The notes: a model not told the origin generated them from the letters alone. DNA of 64,000 bases from Candidatus Thiodubiliella sp. (GCA_029237605.1 JAQRGB010000001.1:1-64000); one strand, 5' to 3'. Positions 1 through 10,922 are shown, counted from the first letter of the stretch. A program made the numbers and translations.

Positions 1-1058
<1,058 letters not shown>

Positions 1059-1066
<8 letters not shown>

Positions 1067-1828
1067 AAGATGGGTAATTAAAATAGGTTCGGCTCTATTA
1101 ACTAATGACGGCAAAGGTTTGGATAAAATTGCCATTACTACGTGGGTGGAGCAAATTAGCGAACTTAAACGACAAAATGTAGATGTAGTTTTGGTATCTA
1201 GTGGTGCTATAGCTGAGGGTGTGAAACGCCTTAGTTGGAGTGAGCGCCCAGAGAGCATTCATCAGCTACAAGCTGCTGCGGCCGTTGGACAAATGGGATT
1301 AGTACAAACTTATGAATCTTTATTTTCTAAACAAAATATACACACTGCACAAGTTTTACTTACTCATGGTAATCTCGCTAATACAGAGCAAAGTAACAAC
1401 ATTAGCGCTACACTAGATGCTTTATTAACATTAGATACTGTACCAATTGTCAATGAGAATGACACTGTTGCCACGGATGAAATTAAGTTTGGCGATAACG
1501 ATACTTTAGCGGCATTAGTGACAAATTTAATTGGTGCAAATCAATTGGTTATTTTAACTGACCAAGGTGGTGTATATGACGACGATCCACGACAAAATAT
1601 CAACACTAAACTAATTAATAAAATTCATGTAAATGATAAAAAGCTAGAGCAAGTTGCTAGCAGAATTGGCGGATCATTAGGTTCTGGCGGCATGTATACT
1701 ACAACTCCTTGGCTCACAGAACGACATGGCTACGATCCGACTTTACTATTATTGCATCAGGTAGAACTAATAGCGTGCTCACGCGCTTATATGCGGGTGA
1801 AGCTATTGGAACCTTAATACATTGTTAG
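1059..1828 (+). CDS. proB: Glutamate 5-kinase, C-terminus frameshifted by an adapter
   Basis: Phosphorylates glutamate in the first step of proline synthesis. The amino-acid kinase fold is clear: N-terminal KIGSALLT, then VSSGAIAEG, NENDTVATDEIKFGDND and LTDQGGVYDDDP. After GSGGM at about codon 210 an adapter (1702-1743) replaces native sequence. The last family-like stretch, TIIASGRTNSVLTR to LIHC, lies in another frame and ends at 1828. No PUA domain follows, so this is the short kinase-only form (about 255 aa, against 367 in E. coli). It overlaps obgE by 8 nt and folK by 7 nt, suggesting one coupled operon. The uncorrected frame stops at 1817. Confidence 0.9.
1702..1743 (-). other. Sequencing-adapter remnant (full adapter 2) in proB
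   Basis: All 42 nt of adapter 2 in reverse orientation, inside proB after the GSGGM motif. The proB frame differs on either side of it. Confidence 0.95.
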
Positions 1829-2293
1829 CTTATATCGGATTGGGTTCAAATCTTAACAACCCAAAACAACAAATTAAAAATGCACTTATTGCGTTAAATG
1901 ATACACAGGATGTAAAAGTGGTAGCGTTATCAAGCTTGTATCAATCACCACCTATTGATGGGTCAGAGCAACCAGATTATATTAATACTGTGTGTGAAGT
2001 AACTACACATTTAACGGCTTTGGAATTATTGCGTGTATGTCAGGCTATTGAAACTAAACAACATCGTGTGCGTGAAAAAGAATGGGGCGCCAGAACTATT
2101 GATTTGGATATTATTACTTATGGGGTGCAAGTGCTTGCTACCCATCAATTAATAATACCGCATCCTGAGATGATGAATCGTGCTTTTGTGCTAGTGCCGT
2201 TGGCAGAAATTGAGCAAGTCGGAGGCCAAGCGGTCTTAGGAAGACAAGGGTCTCTTACAACTCCTAGACACTTCAACGCTTATTAAATTATGA
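1822..2293 (+). CDS. folK: 6-hydroxymethyl-7,8-dihydropterin pyrophosphokinase (HPPK)
   Basis: Transfers pyrophosphate to hydroxymethyldihydropterin in folate synthesis. It starts at TTG 1822 with LAYIGLGSNL and carries the HPPK signature around RTIDLDIITYG, followed by the IPHPEM motif. Near the 3' end an adapter-index-adapter block (2216-2265) replaces native codons. Native sequence resumes with DTSTLIKL and stops at 2293, overlapping the panB start by 4 nt (ATGA). The uncorrected frame ends at 2286 with an artefactual tail. It is translationally coupled between proB and panB. Confidence 0.88.
2216..2265 (+). other. Adapter 1 + 10-nt index + start of reverse adapter 2
   Basis: The 32-nt adapter 1 (2216-2247) is followed by GGGTCTCTTA (2248-2257) and then CAACTCCT (2258-2265), the first bases of reverse-complement adapter 2. 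This is the order of a DNBSEQ library molecule: adapter 1, sample index, adapter 2. The index recurs in part at 61866-61874. This site is the clearest proof that the dispersed repeat comes from library construction. Confidence 0.95.
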
Positions 2294-3057
2294 ATTTACA
2301 AAATTTTAAAGATAGAAACGAAAAAATTACTTGTTTGACTGCCTATGATGCTTCATTCGCACAAGTATTTGATGAATGTGGCATAGATTCTATACTTGTT
2401 GGTGATTCACTTGGTAATGTTATTAAAGGTGATGAAAATACATTGAGTGTGAGTATAAAGGATATGATTTATCATATTCAAGCAGTCGCTAAGACTTGCA
2501 ATAAGGCATTATTAATCGCTGATATGCCATATAAAAGTTACCAAACATCAGAGCAAACACTTAAAAATGCTAATCTTTTACTGGATGCAGGAGCACAAAT
2601 GGTGAAATTTGAAGGCGGGTACGAACATAAAGCGTCTTTTAAGGCCTTACAAAATAATAGTATTCCAGTCTGCGGACACTTGGGCTTGCAACCACAGTCA
2701 GTTATAGAAATGGGCGGTTATAAAGTACAAGGCAGAAATAAAAATGATGCACAAAGAATTTTAGATGACGCCAAAGCGCTTGAGATATGGGGCGTAAAAG
2801 CTATCTTACTTGAATGCATTCCTGCGAGTTTAGCTAAACAAATCTCTGAACAACTTAGTATTCCTACTATTGGCATAGGTGCAGGTGTGGATTGTGATGG
2901 GCAAGTATTAGTGAGTTACGATATGCTTGGCATCACTAAGAATACAACGAAATTTGTCAAAAACTTTTTAAGTAATGGCAGCATAGAATCTGCTACTAAA
3001 GATTTTATCCAAGCAGTTAAAAATAGCACTTTCCCAACAAATAAGTATAGTTTTTAG
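2290..3057 (+). CDS. panB: 3-methyl-2-oxobutanoate hydroxymethyltransferase
   Basis: Makes ketopantoate from alpha-ketoisovalerate and methylenetetrahydrofolate, the first step of pantothenate synthesis. Recognisable motifs are TAYDASFA near residue 17, LVGDSLGNV, the active-site stretch CGHLGLQPQS, and LLECIPASLA, where the catalytic Glu lies. At 255 aa it is near the family length. The frame is intact. It overlaps folK by 4 nt. panC follows after a 609-nt gap with no recognisable gene, which is unusual because panB and panC are often adjacent. Confidence 0.95.
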   Translation: MNLQNFKDRNEKITCLTAYDASFAQVFDECGIDSILVGDSLGNVIKGDENTLSVSIKDMIYHIQAVAKTCNKALLIADMPYKSYQTSEQTLKNANLLLDAGAQMVKFEGGYEHKASFKALQNNSIPVCGHLGLQPQSVIEMGGYKVQGRNKNDAQRILDDAKALEIWGVKAILLECIPASLAKQISEQLSIPTIGIGAGVDCDGQVLVSYDMLGITKNTTKFVKNFLSNGSIESATKDFIQAVKNSTFPTNKYSF

Positions 3058-3666
3058 AAATTATATAATAAATTTTAATTACAAAAGTATCATATACTCA
3101 AAAATTAGATAGCTAGCAGACTCATTAGTTGCTTTTATGCAAGTGTTAGGATTACTAGAATAAGATACTAGCAGTATAATGTAATAACTCACAAAATATT
3201 AAAATTAAAAACTAAGATAAAGCTGATTTATTGTGGCGTAAGTATATATTTTTACCAGGTACTGTTGATGTGTGATAGGCCATTAAAAGAATTAATTTGA
3301 CATATTTTTTTAGGTGTATTCTGAGTAAAAAAACCGTTCAATAATTTTAAAATATTTTAATTTAATTAAAAAAGATATCTATAAATATGTATACAATCGT
3401 CAAAACAATAATTAATTATGCAATTATATGAACTTATAAAAACCACTAAAAGATATGATTTAACAATTTTTAACAGAAAAGATTGATAGAATGTAATAAT
3501 TTTTTGTTAAGAAAAAAGACAAAACGTCAAATTCTTTAATTTTAATTCGTTAGTGATTGGAGATGTTTAAAAAGATAACCCTTAGTCGTCAACCAATAAA
3601 GTAAAGAATTATTAGAGTTGACTAAAATCAAAATAGAAGAAGAAATAGAACGTTATTAATTGTAGT
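3058..3666. other. Long AT-rich stretch without a recognisable gene
   Basis: About 610 nt between panB and panC. It is very AT-rich, with stops in all frames; the longest hint is a short frame of about 20 codons beginning near 3418. No tRNA, convincing terminator or repeat was seen. It may be the remains of a lost gene, but no residual protein similarity was recognised. Confidence 0.5.
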
Positions 3667-4522
3667 ATGAAAATTATTAGCTACAACTCCTTGGCTCACA
3701 GAACGACATGGCTACGATCCGACTTTGAGAAAATGGCGTGATGGGAGTGCAAAAATTGCCCTTGTGCCAACTATGGGCGGTCTGCATCAGGGGCATCTGT
3801 CGTTAGTGGAAATCGCTAAACAAAATGCTGATAGGGTGGTAGTGAGTATTTTTGTCAATCCAACACAGTTTGCTGAGAATGAGGATTTTGGCACTTATCC
3901 ACGCAATTTGGATAAGGATTTAGCATTGCTAAAAGCACAACAAGTCGATTGTATATTCACCCCAAGTGTTAAGACGATCTATCCCAAGGGCATGGAGTCA
4001 AATGTTAGGGCTGGTGGTATGGGAAAAATCTTATGTGGTAAAACTAGGCCGTACTTCTTTGATGGTGTATTGCAAGTAGTGCAACGTTTGTTTGATATTG
4101 TGCGCCCTGATGTGGCGGTATTTGGGCAAAAAGATTATCAACAGTTGTGCATTATTAAACGCTTTACTTCAGGGGTTGAGATTATTGTAGCACCGATTGT
4201 GCGTGAGATAGATGGCTTAGCAATGAGTACGCGTAATAAATATTTAAGCGTATCTGAGTGCAAAATTGAAGTCGGAGGCCAAGCGGTCTTAGGAAGACAA
4301 GTAAAAATTAAGAAAGGTGAGTTAGATACACAATCTGCTATTGAATATCTTCAATACTATTTTCAGTTAGATTATTTAGAAGTGTTAGATGCAAACACTT
4401 TTAAGAAAATCAATAAAAACACAAGTAAAATAATAATATTGTCTGCAGTTTACTTAAATAAGGTAAGATTAATAGATAATATAATTTTTAACAAGGATAA
4501 CTATGTTCAATATTACAGATGA
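3667..4522 (+). CDS. panC: Pantothenate synthetase, damaged by two adapters
   Basis: Condenses pantoate with beta-alanine using ATP. The true start is ATG 3667 (MKIIS), cut off by an adapter at 3684-3725. The frame resumes as LRKWRDGS then VPTMGGLHQGHL, the nucleotide-binding motif. Family motifs VSIFVNPTQF, DGVLQVVQRLF and VFGQKDYQQL are intact. A second adapter (4269-4300) replaces about ten residues after SECKIE but keeps the frame. The C-terminus overlaps nfuA by 20 nt. A naive call would start at TTG 3725, whose first base is adapter. Confidence 0.9.
3684..3725 (-). other. Sequencing-adapter remnant (full adapter 2) in panC
   Basis: All 42 nt of adapter 2 in reverse orientation, 17 nt after the panC start codon. 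It separates the true start from the rest of the gene. Confidence 0.95.
4269..4300 (+). other. Sequencing-adapter remnant (adapter 1) in panC
   Basis: All 32 nt of adapter 1. It is translated in frame within PanC as [10 protein letters not shown], a peptide that is also seen in the FolK frame at 2216. Confidence 0.95.
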
Positions 4523-5081
4523 AGCACAAACTTATGTAGCAAATTTATTTGCCCAACAAAGTGAAGAGGGATTAGGGCTTAAAGTTGATGTTGAAAAAGC
4601 TAATACACCTGTTGCTGCTGTTACTTTTAATTTTTGTTATGAGAAAGACTTAGGAAAAGTCTATTCTAAATTTGAATATAAAGGCTTTAATGCATTTATT
4701 GACGAGAATAATTTTGATTATTTAAAGGATTCTGAAGTATCTCTAAAAGAAGAGGGTTCAAATAAAAAACTCACAATCACCGCTCCAAATGCTAAAGGAG
4801 AGCCACCAAAAGAGGACGCGCCACTTGAAGAAAAAATTAAATACACTATTGTTGCTGAAATTAACCCACAACTTGCTTCACATGGTGGTTTTGTTGAGTT
4901 GGTGAAAATTACCAAAGAGTTTGATGTAGTGCTTAATTTTGGTGGAGGTTGCCAGGGCTGTTCATCGGTTAAAATAACACTTAAAAATGGTGTAGAAGCG
5001 CAACTTAAATCAATTTATCCTGAGATTAAAAATATATTAGATTATACTGACCACTCACAGAAAGAAAACGCCTATATGTAA
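4503..5081 (+). CDS. nfuA: Fe-S biogenesis protein NfuA
   Basis: Scaffold or carrier that delivers [4Fe-4S] clusters to target proteins. The 192-aa protein has an N-terminal degenerate A-type domain and a C-terminal Nfu domain with the cluster-binding CxxC in GGGCQGCSSV (Cys about 150 and 153). Length and layout match gammaproteobacterial NfuA (about 191 aa). Its start overlaps the panC end and is followed closely by thiL, so it is probably co-transcribed. The frame is intact. Confidence 0.95.
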   Translation: MFNITDEAQTYVANLFAQQSEEGLGLKVDVEKANTPVAAVTFNFCYEKDLGKVYSKFEYKGFNAFIDENNFDYLKDSEVSLKEEGSNKKLTITAPNAKGEPPKEDAPLEEKIKYTIVAEINPQLASHGGFVELVKITKEFDVVLNFGGGCQGCSSVKITLKNGVEAQLKSIYPEIKNILDYTDHSQKENAYM

Positions 5082-5091
5082 AAAGATTTGT

Positions 5092-6012
5092 ATGAATGAG
5101 TTTGATTTGATTAGCAGGTATTTTAACTGGGGTAAATCAGTTGAGTTGGGTGTAGGTGATGATTGCGCTTTAGTTTTTTTTAATAAAAATACTAAGCTTG
5201 CTACTACCGTTGATACTCTAATTAAAGGGGTACATTTCCCAGAAGATACATCGGCACAAGATATTGCATATAAGTCACTAGCGGTTAGTCTTAGTGATTT
5301 GGCGGCAATGGGTGCAACCCCACTTTATTTTACTTTGGCGCTTACCTTACCTAGTGTTGACAAAAGATGGCTTAAGAATTTTTCTGAGTCACTTAAAATA
5401 CTCGCAAAGCAATACAATATCTCTTTGATCGGTGGTGATACTAGTAAAGGAAGTCTTAGCATTACTATTAACGCAACAGGTATTATAGAAAAACCTAGAG
5501 CGTTATTACGCTCAGGCGCACAAGTTGGAGATAGTGTGTTTGTCTCTAATACATTAGGTGACGCTGCCTTAGCGTGGCAACAAATACAAAACCATAAAAC
5601 ACCATCAACAGCACTATTAAAACAATTTAATCGACCAGATCCACAAATAAAACTAGCCCAACTATTATTGGGTGTTGCTAATAGTTGTATTGATATTTCT
5701 GATGGACTACAACAAGACTTGTCTCATATTTTATCGCGCTCAAAAATCGGAGCTAATATCAATTTAATGACGCTACCATTATCAACAGAAGTCGCACAAT
5801 ACATTACCGATACACAGGACTGGTGTGTGGTATTATCTGGTGGCGATGATTATGAACTTTGTTTTACTGTACCAGATACACGCATTAATAGCGTCAAAAC
5901 TATTGAAAAAAATTTATGCATTAAACTCACTAAAGTTGGTGTTATTACCAAGGAAAAGGGTTTAAGAATTAAAGGACTAAATAAAACTTGTAAGTCCTAT
6001 AAACATTTTTAG
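5092..6012 (+). CDS. thiL: Thiamine-monophosphate kinase
   Basis: Converts thiamine monophosphate to thiamine pyrophosphate. The 306-aa AIR-synthase-fold protein shows the conserved GVGDDCA near residue 21, TTVDTLIKGVHF near 40, the SDLAAMGATP motif, GGDTSKG, and the C-terminal CIDISDGL and SGGDDYEL motifs. The frame is intact. It ends 4 nt inside the convergent dksA stop, so the two genes share their 3' ends. Confidence 0.95.
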   Translation: MNEFDLISRYFNWGKSVELGVGDDCALVFFNKNTKLATTVDTLIKGVHFPEDTSAQDIAYKSLAVSLSDLAAMGATPLYFTLALTLPSVDKRWLKNFSESLKILAKQYNISLIGGDTSKGSLSITINATGIIEKPRALLRSGAQVGDSVFVSNTLGDAALAWQQIQNHKTPSTALLKQFNRPDPQIKLAQLLLGVANSCIDISDGLQQDLSHILSRSKIGANINLMTLPLSTEVAQYITDTQDWCVVLSGGDDYELCFTVPDTRINSVKTIEKNLCIKLTKVGVITKEKGLRIKGLNKTCKSYKHF

Positions 6013-6419
6013 ATTTCTTTACGTTCTGCGATGGTTTTACAGTCTATACACTCATCAGCTGTAGGACGTGCTTCCAATCTTTGTAGGGAAATTTCAGTGC
6101 CACAAGTTTTGCAATAGCCATAATCGCCCAACTCAATTAAATGCAGTGTTTTTTCAATTTTTCCGATTAATTTTCTTTCTCTATCACGTGTTCTTAGCTC
6201 AAGTGCAAATTCTTCTTCAAGTGTAGCCCTGTCATTATTATCTGCTACTTTAGATGAATCCTCTTGAATATGCGTTACGGTGGTTTTAGCATCTTTGATT
6301 AATTGATTCATCCAGGAATTGAGTTTATTTTTAAAGTGTTTAACTTGTTCTTCAGACATAAAATCTTCGTTTTTTTTAGATTTGTAATCGGGAATATTTT
6401 GAAAATTAGGCTTAGGCAT
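6009..6419 (-). CDS. dksA: RNA polymerase-binding transcription factor DksA
   Basis: Binds the RNA polymerase secondary channel and, with ppGpp, mediates the stringent response. At 136 aa it is close to the usual 150. A coiled-coil middle with DRATLEEEFALELRTRDRERKL carries the acidic tip, and a C-terminal zinc finger has CKTCG and CIDC pairs. The start at 6419 is consistent with the family. It is convergent with thiL. Confidence 0.95.
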   Translation of the reverse strand: MPKPNFQNIPDYKSKKNEDFMSEEQVKHFKNKLNSWMNQLIKDAKTTVTHIQEDSSKVADNNDRATLEEEFALELRTRDRERKLIGKIEKTLHLIELGDYGYCKTCGTEISLQRLEARPTADECIDCKTIAERKEI

Positions 6420-6469
6420 AATGGTTTGTTAATTTAAAATAGAAATTTTCCTCGTATTATAATAAAAAC

Positions 6470-7231
6470 ATGACGTTAGAAGCACTTATTTTTGATGTAG
6501 ATGGAACATTAGCAAATACTGAACATTATGGACACTTGGTCGCATTTAATGAGGCATTCAAGGAATTAGAGTTAGATTGGTTTTGGGATAATGAGCTTTA
6601 TAGCAAATTGTTGAATGTAACTGGCGGTCAATTACGTATCAAATATTATTTGAAAACGTATCGCTCTGATTTTAAGTGTGATGACATAGATGCGTTCGCC
6701 AAAAAGATACACGGCTTAAAATCTAAAATCTATGTACACCTTGTTAATACTGGCTCTATCCCTTTAAGAACAGGGGTAGCTCGTTTGTTTAGTGAGGCGC
6801 GTGCAGCTGGCTTGAGGTTGGCGATTGCTACCACAACTACGCCTGCAAATGTCGATGCTCTCATTACTCATACCCTAGGTGCTGATGCGCTTGATTGGTT
6901 TGAAGTAATTGGCGCAGGTAATGTGGTGTCAAATCTTAAACCAGCAGGGGATATTTATCACTATGTGTTGAAAAAAATGAATATTAGACCTAATCAGGCG
7001 ATTGTTTTTGAGGATTCATATAATGGCATTATCGCAGCAACAAATGCAGAATTAAAAACATTAGTTACTGTGAATGAATATACTAAGATGCATAAGTTTA
7101 ATGGTACAATGGTAGTGCTCAATCACTTAGGCGAGCCTAACGATGCATTTACAGTATTAGATGGTAAACATTCCAAATATACTTATGTAGGGATTGATTA
7201 TTTACAGGAGTTATATGCAAAATATTGTTGA
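6470..7231 (+). CDS. cbbY: HAD-superfamily phosphatase, CbbY family
   Basis: HAD hydrolase with FDVDGTLANTE at residues 8-18, the nucleophile and acid Asp pair, a helical cap, ATTTTPANVDAL (motif II), LKPAGDIY (motif III Lys) and FEDSYNGI (motif IV). The family removes xylulose-1,5-bisphosphate, a Rubisco inhibitor by-product, and usually sits with Calvin-cycle genes. That fits an autotrophic sulfur oxidiser, although no cbb genes are in this window. It overlaps the ilvA start by 17 nt. Confidence 0.85.
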   Translation: MTLEALIFDVDGTLANTEHYGHLVAFNEAFKELELDWFWDNELYSKLLNVTGGQLRIKYYLKTYRSDFKCDDIDAFAKKIHGLKSKIYVHLVNTGSIPLRTGVARLFSEARAAGLRLAIATTTTPANVDALITHTLGADALDWFEVIGAGNVVSNLKPAGDIYHYVLKKMNIRPNQAIVFEDSYNGIIAATNAELKTLVTVNEYTKMHKFNGTMVVLNHLGEPNDAFTVLDGKHSKYTYVGIDYLQELYAKYC

Positions 7232-8707
7232 TTTAGTAAATTCTACGCGCGTTTATGATATTGCAAGTGATACGCCATTAAGTATGGCGTATCAACTCAG
7301 TATGCGTAGCGGAAATACCATTTATCTAAAGCGTGAAGATAAACAGATAGTGCATTCTTTTAAACTCAGAGGCGCTTATCAAAAAATATCTGGGTTATCA
7401 GTTGAACAGGCGGCTAAAGGCGTAGTGGCATCAAGTGCAGGTAATCACGCACAAGGTGTTGCATTGTCTGCGAGTAAACTAGGTATTGAATCAGTGATTG
7501 TAATGCCACTTTCCACACCTAAAATTAAGGTTAATGCTGTTGAACAACTTGGTGGTAAAGTAGTATTGCACGGCGATATGTATGATGATGCATTTGTTTA
7601 CGCTAAACAATTAGAACAACAGCAAGATTTGGTTTTTATCCATCCATATGATGATATTGAAGTGATATCTGGTCAGGCTACTATTGCTAAAGAATTATTA
7701 AAACAAAACCCAAAAATGGATAAGATATTTATCCCTGTGGGTGGAGGCGGGTTAATTGCAGGTATTGCTACTTATATTAAACATTATGCATCAAATATTC
7801 AAATTATAGGTGTTGAGCCAGAAGATTCGCCAACTTTATATCAAGCACTTAAAAATGGTGAACGCGTTGCCTTGCCAGAAGTAGGGCGTTTTGCTGATGG
7901 TGTTGCAGTTAAACAAATCGGTGAAGTGACTTATCCGATTGCCAAAAAAGTGGTAGATGAGGTTGTACTTGTAAGTAATGATGAAATTTGTGCCGCAATT
8001 AAAGATATTTATGAAGATGTACGATCTATTGCAGAGCCTGCTGGCGCTCTTGCTACGGCAGGATTGAAAAAATATATTGAGCAAAATAATATTAAGGACG
8101 AGAATTTAGTCGCCATTATTTCAGGTGCAAATGTGAATTTTGACCGTTTACGTTATATCGCTGAGCGTGCTGATTTAGGTGAACAAAATGAAGCTATTAT
8201 TGCCGCTACTATTGATGAAAAACCAGGTAGTTTTTTGCAGTTTTGTGAATTGTTAGACAGTCATGCAATCACCGAATTTAATTATCGTTACACACCGAAT
8301 GACCAAGCGCGTATTTTTGTTGGCGTTGCGCTTAGCGAAGGGCTTAAAGAAAAAAGGTACTGATTAACAAACTATCACAATCATTTGATATTTTAGATAT
8401 GAGTGATAATTCTATTGCCAAGACGCATATTCGTTATATGGTTGGTGGGCGTGCCGATGTTGGTAATGAAGTGTTATATCGTTTTGAATTCCCTGAGCGC
8501 CCTGGTGCTTTGTTAGACTTCTTGAAAAAAATTGGCAGTGATTGGAATATCACCTTATTCCATTATCGCAATTATGGTGCTAACTTTGGACGTGTATTAA
8601 TCGGTTTACAAGTTGATGATGTGCAGAATATTGAGAGCAATTTTGATGAACTTGGTTACTTCTACCAAAACGAAACTAACAATAAAGCTTATCAATATTT
8701 TCTTTAG
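7215..8707 (+). CDS. ilvA: Threonine deaminase, frameshifted at an A6 run
   Basis: PLP enzyme making 2-oxobutanoate from threonine for isoleucine synthesis. The start is ATG 7215, preceded by AGGAG. PLP lysine lies in HSFKLRGAYQ (K50), with SSAGNHAQG and the phosphate-binding GGGGLIAGI near residue 176. The catalytic domain and the start of the regulatory region run to 8349. There an A6 run (8350-8355) must be A7 to continue as KKVLINKLSQS into the second ACT-like part (VGGRADVGNEVLYRFEFPERPGA to 8707). As given, the frame stops at 8363 and a separate 102-aa frame begins at 8399. No adapter is involved. Confidence 0.92.
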
Positions 8708-8835
8708 AATATTTGACAAACGAGACATTTGTGATGTTTTAACAATATAACAACTGACTTATAAGAAGCCTTAGGATAAGGCTAAATTCACTCATATACT
8801 AGACAATTTTAATACTTTGGCACGTCAATCAAGTG

Positions 8836-9113
8836 TTGGGCTATAGTCCTATTATACTACACGCGTATGATTCTGCTGATTTACTCAATATTTGCATTCA
8901 CCCTGATTATCAGCATAAAGGAATTGGACACGAAGTTGTTTGTCTATTAACTACAAGGATCAGGTATCAAAGAGGTATTTATTGAAGTGCGCATTTATAA
9001 TTATAAATGCTTTATTATTTTATAATAAGTTATGATTTGAAAAAATTAACATACGTGAAAAATATTATTCAGATGGGGAAGACGCTATAATATTACGTTT
9101 TGTAATAAAATAA
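8836..9113 (+). pseudogene. rimI: Decayed ribosomal-protein alanine acetyltransferase
   Basis: Residual GNAT-family similarity to RimI is visible across three frames. LGYSPIILHAYDSADLLNICIHP runs on to DYQHKGIGHEVV (acetyl-CoA loop Q-x-x-G-x-G), then IKEVFIEVRIYN in a second frame, then LFYNKL-stop-FEKINIREKYY and GEDAIILRFVIK ending at 9113. There is at least one frameshift after HEVVC, another after YNYKC, and an in-frame TGA where the family has Gly (K-L-G-F). The 5' part is unrecognisable. The nonsense codon makes real gene loss more likely than a sequencing error. Confidence 0.7.
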
Positions 9114-9120
9114 CCAATAA

Positions 9121-10368
9121 ATGATTAGTAGTCATATTCATATGCCAATTGATGGCGAAAAAATTACTTTAAAAGATAGTGTTATCCAGGTACCAAACAA
9201 GCCGGTTATTGCTTATATTGAAGGCGATGGCATTGGTGTTGATATCTCACCAGTAATGAAAAAAGTCATTGATGCAATTGTGAAAAAAACTTATCACGGC
9301 GAAAGAGCTATTCAATGGATAGAGATCTATGCTGGCGAAAAAGCCAATAATTTGTATGGTGAATACCTCCCACAAGAAACCCTTGATGCCATTAAAGAGT
9401 TTTCAGTAGCAATAAAAGGTCCATTAACCACACCTGTTGGTAGGGGCGTGCGCTCATTAAATGTCACAATTCGTCAAGAGCTTGATTTATTTATATGTCA
9501 ACGCCCAGTGCAATACTTTATTGGTACACCAACACCAGTTAAAGCGCCTGAAAAGGTTGATATGATAATTTTTAGAGAAAACTCTGAGGATATTTATGTA
9601 GGTATTGAATATCAAGCAGGTACAGATGAAGCAAAAAAGGTTATCGACTTCTTGCAAAATGAAATGGGTGCAACTAAAATTCGCTTTCCTGAAACTTCTA
9701 GTATTGGCATAAAACCAGTTTCACAAGAAGGTACTCAACGTTTAGTGCGTGCTGCTATTCAATATGCCATTGACAATGACAAAGACTCAGTTACTTTAGT
9801 GCACAAAGGTAATATTATGAAGTTTACTGAAGGTAGTTTTAGAGATTGGGGTTACCAGCTTGCACAAGATGAATTTGGCGCAAAAATTATAGGTGATGGG
9901 CCTTGGTGTGAGTTCAGTAATCCAAATACTGGCACAACTATCATTATTAAAGATGTGATTGCTGATGCTTTCTTGCAGCAAATACTATTGCGTCCAGAAG
10001 AATATTCAGTGATTGCCACACTTAATCTGAATGGCGATTATATATCAGACGCTTTGGCGGCTCAAGTTGGTGGTATCGGTATTGCACCAGGTGTTAATTT
10101 ATCAGATACCACGGCAGTATTTGAGGCCACACACGGAACAGCACCAAAATACGCTGGAAAAAATAAAGTTAATCCAGGATCAATTATTCTCTCAGCAGAG
10201 ATGATGCTTAGGCATATTGGTTGGACGAAAGCTGCAGATAGCGTATTAAAAGCTATGTCGAATGTAATTCAAAATAAGACTGTAACTTATGATTTAGAAA
10301 GACTAATGGACGATGCTACTTTATTATCTTGTTCTGAGTTTGGTGATGCGTTGATTGATTCTTTATAA
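9121..10368 (+). CDS. icd: Isocitrate dehydrogenase (NADP)
   Basis: Oxidative decarboxylation of isocitrate to 2-oxoglutarate. The 415-aa protein matches the E. coli-type enzyme in length and order: YIEGDGIG near residue 34, [16 protein letters not shown] with the substrate-binding Ser that is phosphorylated in E. coli, the [10 protein letters not shown] motif, and the late [10 protein letters not shown] and [17 protein letters not shown] cofactor motifs. The frame is intact. The upstream gap holds only the rimI remnant. Confidence 0.96.
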   Translation: MISSHIHMPIDGEKITLKDSVIQVPNKPVIAYIEGDGIGVDISPVMKKVIDAIVKKTYHGERAIQWIEIYAGEKANNLYGEYLPQETLDAIKEFSVAIKGPLTTPVGRGVRSLNVTIRQELDLFICQRPVQYFIGTPTPVKAPEKVDMIIFRENSEDIYVGIEYQAGTDEAKKVIDFLQNEMGATKIRFPETSSIGIKPVSQEGTQRLVRAAIQYAIDNDKDSVTLVHKGNIMKFTEGSFRDWGYQLAQDEFGAKIIGDGPWCEFSNPNTGTTIIIKDVIADAFLQQILLRPEEYSVIATLNLNGDYISDALAAQVGGIGIAPGVNLSDTTAVFEATHGTAPKYAGKNKVNPGSIILSAEMMLRHIGWTKAADSVLKAMSNVIQNKTVTYDLERLMDDATLLSCSEFGDALIDSL

Positions 10369-10846
10369 TTTTTTTCACACTAATAATTTTATTATAAAAA
10401 CATTTTTATATAATATAATTTACTGAATAATATTAACTTATCAGGAAAATCTCGATACAAAGTATACCAATAAAAGTATGTTAAATTATATAAGAAAAAT
10501 TACCGTAATTACTACTTTACTAGTAGCTATATCGAACTTTGGCCCTGATTAAATTAATATAGCAATAAAGCTATTATATTGGCTTTTAAAAGCTTAGATA
10601 ATTTTATAAATATAATGTTATACTGGTTAAAAGATTAAAGTGGATGAACATTATTTTAGTATGCTCTATGTTCATGAAAAATATGACTATAGCAATAGCG
10701 TTAAAGGCAAAACTATGATTTTAAGTTTAATAATAAAAGATACTCTAAAATTATTTTAGTCCTATTTTTTTATTATAATACTTGGCCTCCGACTTATAAA
10801 AATAACCAACTAAAAAATTTAATTTCTATTATAATATTTTGCTTAT
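10369..10846. other. AT-rich intergenic region with a short signal-peptide-like ORF
   Basis: About 480 nt before the tRNA. It contains a 24-codon frame (10478-10552) reading MLNYIRKITVITTLLVAISN, which looks like the first part of an exported protein but stops at once. Downstream frames hold no recognisable continuation. A 15-nt adapter piece lies at 10781. It may be an eroded secreted-protein gene; no function is assigned. Confidence 0.4.
10781..10795 (-). other. Short sequencing-adapter remnant (adapter 1, 15 nt)
   Basis: CTTGGCCTCCGACTT equals the reverse complement of the first 15 nt of adapter 1. Such an exact match in an AT-rich spacer, given 15 other adapter hits, is best read as another remnant. 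It warns that the junction upstream of the tRNA may be misassembled. Confidence 0.8.
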
Positions 10847-10922
10847 TCCTCGATAGCTCAGTTGGTAGAGCAACGGACTGTTAATCCGTTTGTCGCTGGT
10901 TCGAGCCCAGCTCGAGGAGCCA
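10847..10922 (+). tRNA. tRNA-Asn (anticodon GTT)
   Basis: A complete 76-nt cloverleaf including encoded CCA. The acceptor TCCTCGA pairs with TCGAGGA, the D-loop has AGCTCAGTTGGTAGAGC, the anticodon arm ACGGA-CTGTTAA-TCCGT has GTT at 10880-10882, and the T arm has GGTTCGAGCCC. Discriminator base is G. It is the left neighbour of the accessory island, a common integration site. I looked for a second copy of its 3' end further right in the island and did not find one. Confidence 0.97.

Noticed and set aside
1702-1743. The recurring 42-bp sequence as a transposon end, CRISPR-like spacer source, uptake sequence or novel repeat element
   Set aside because: It matches a library adapter, occurs with variable truncation, replaces coding sequence and is once joined to a second adapter through an index.
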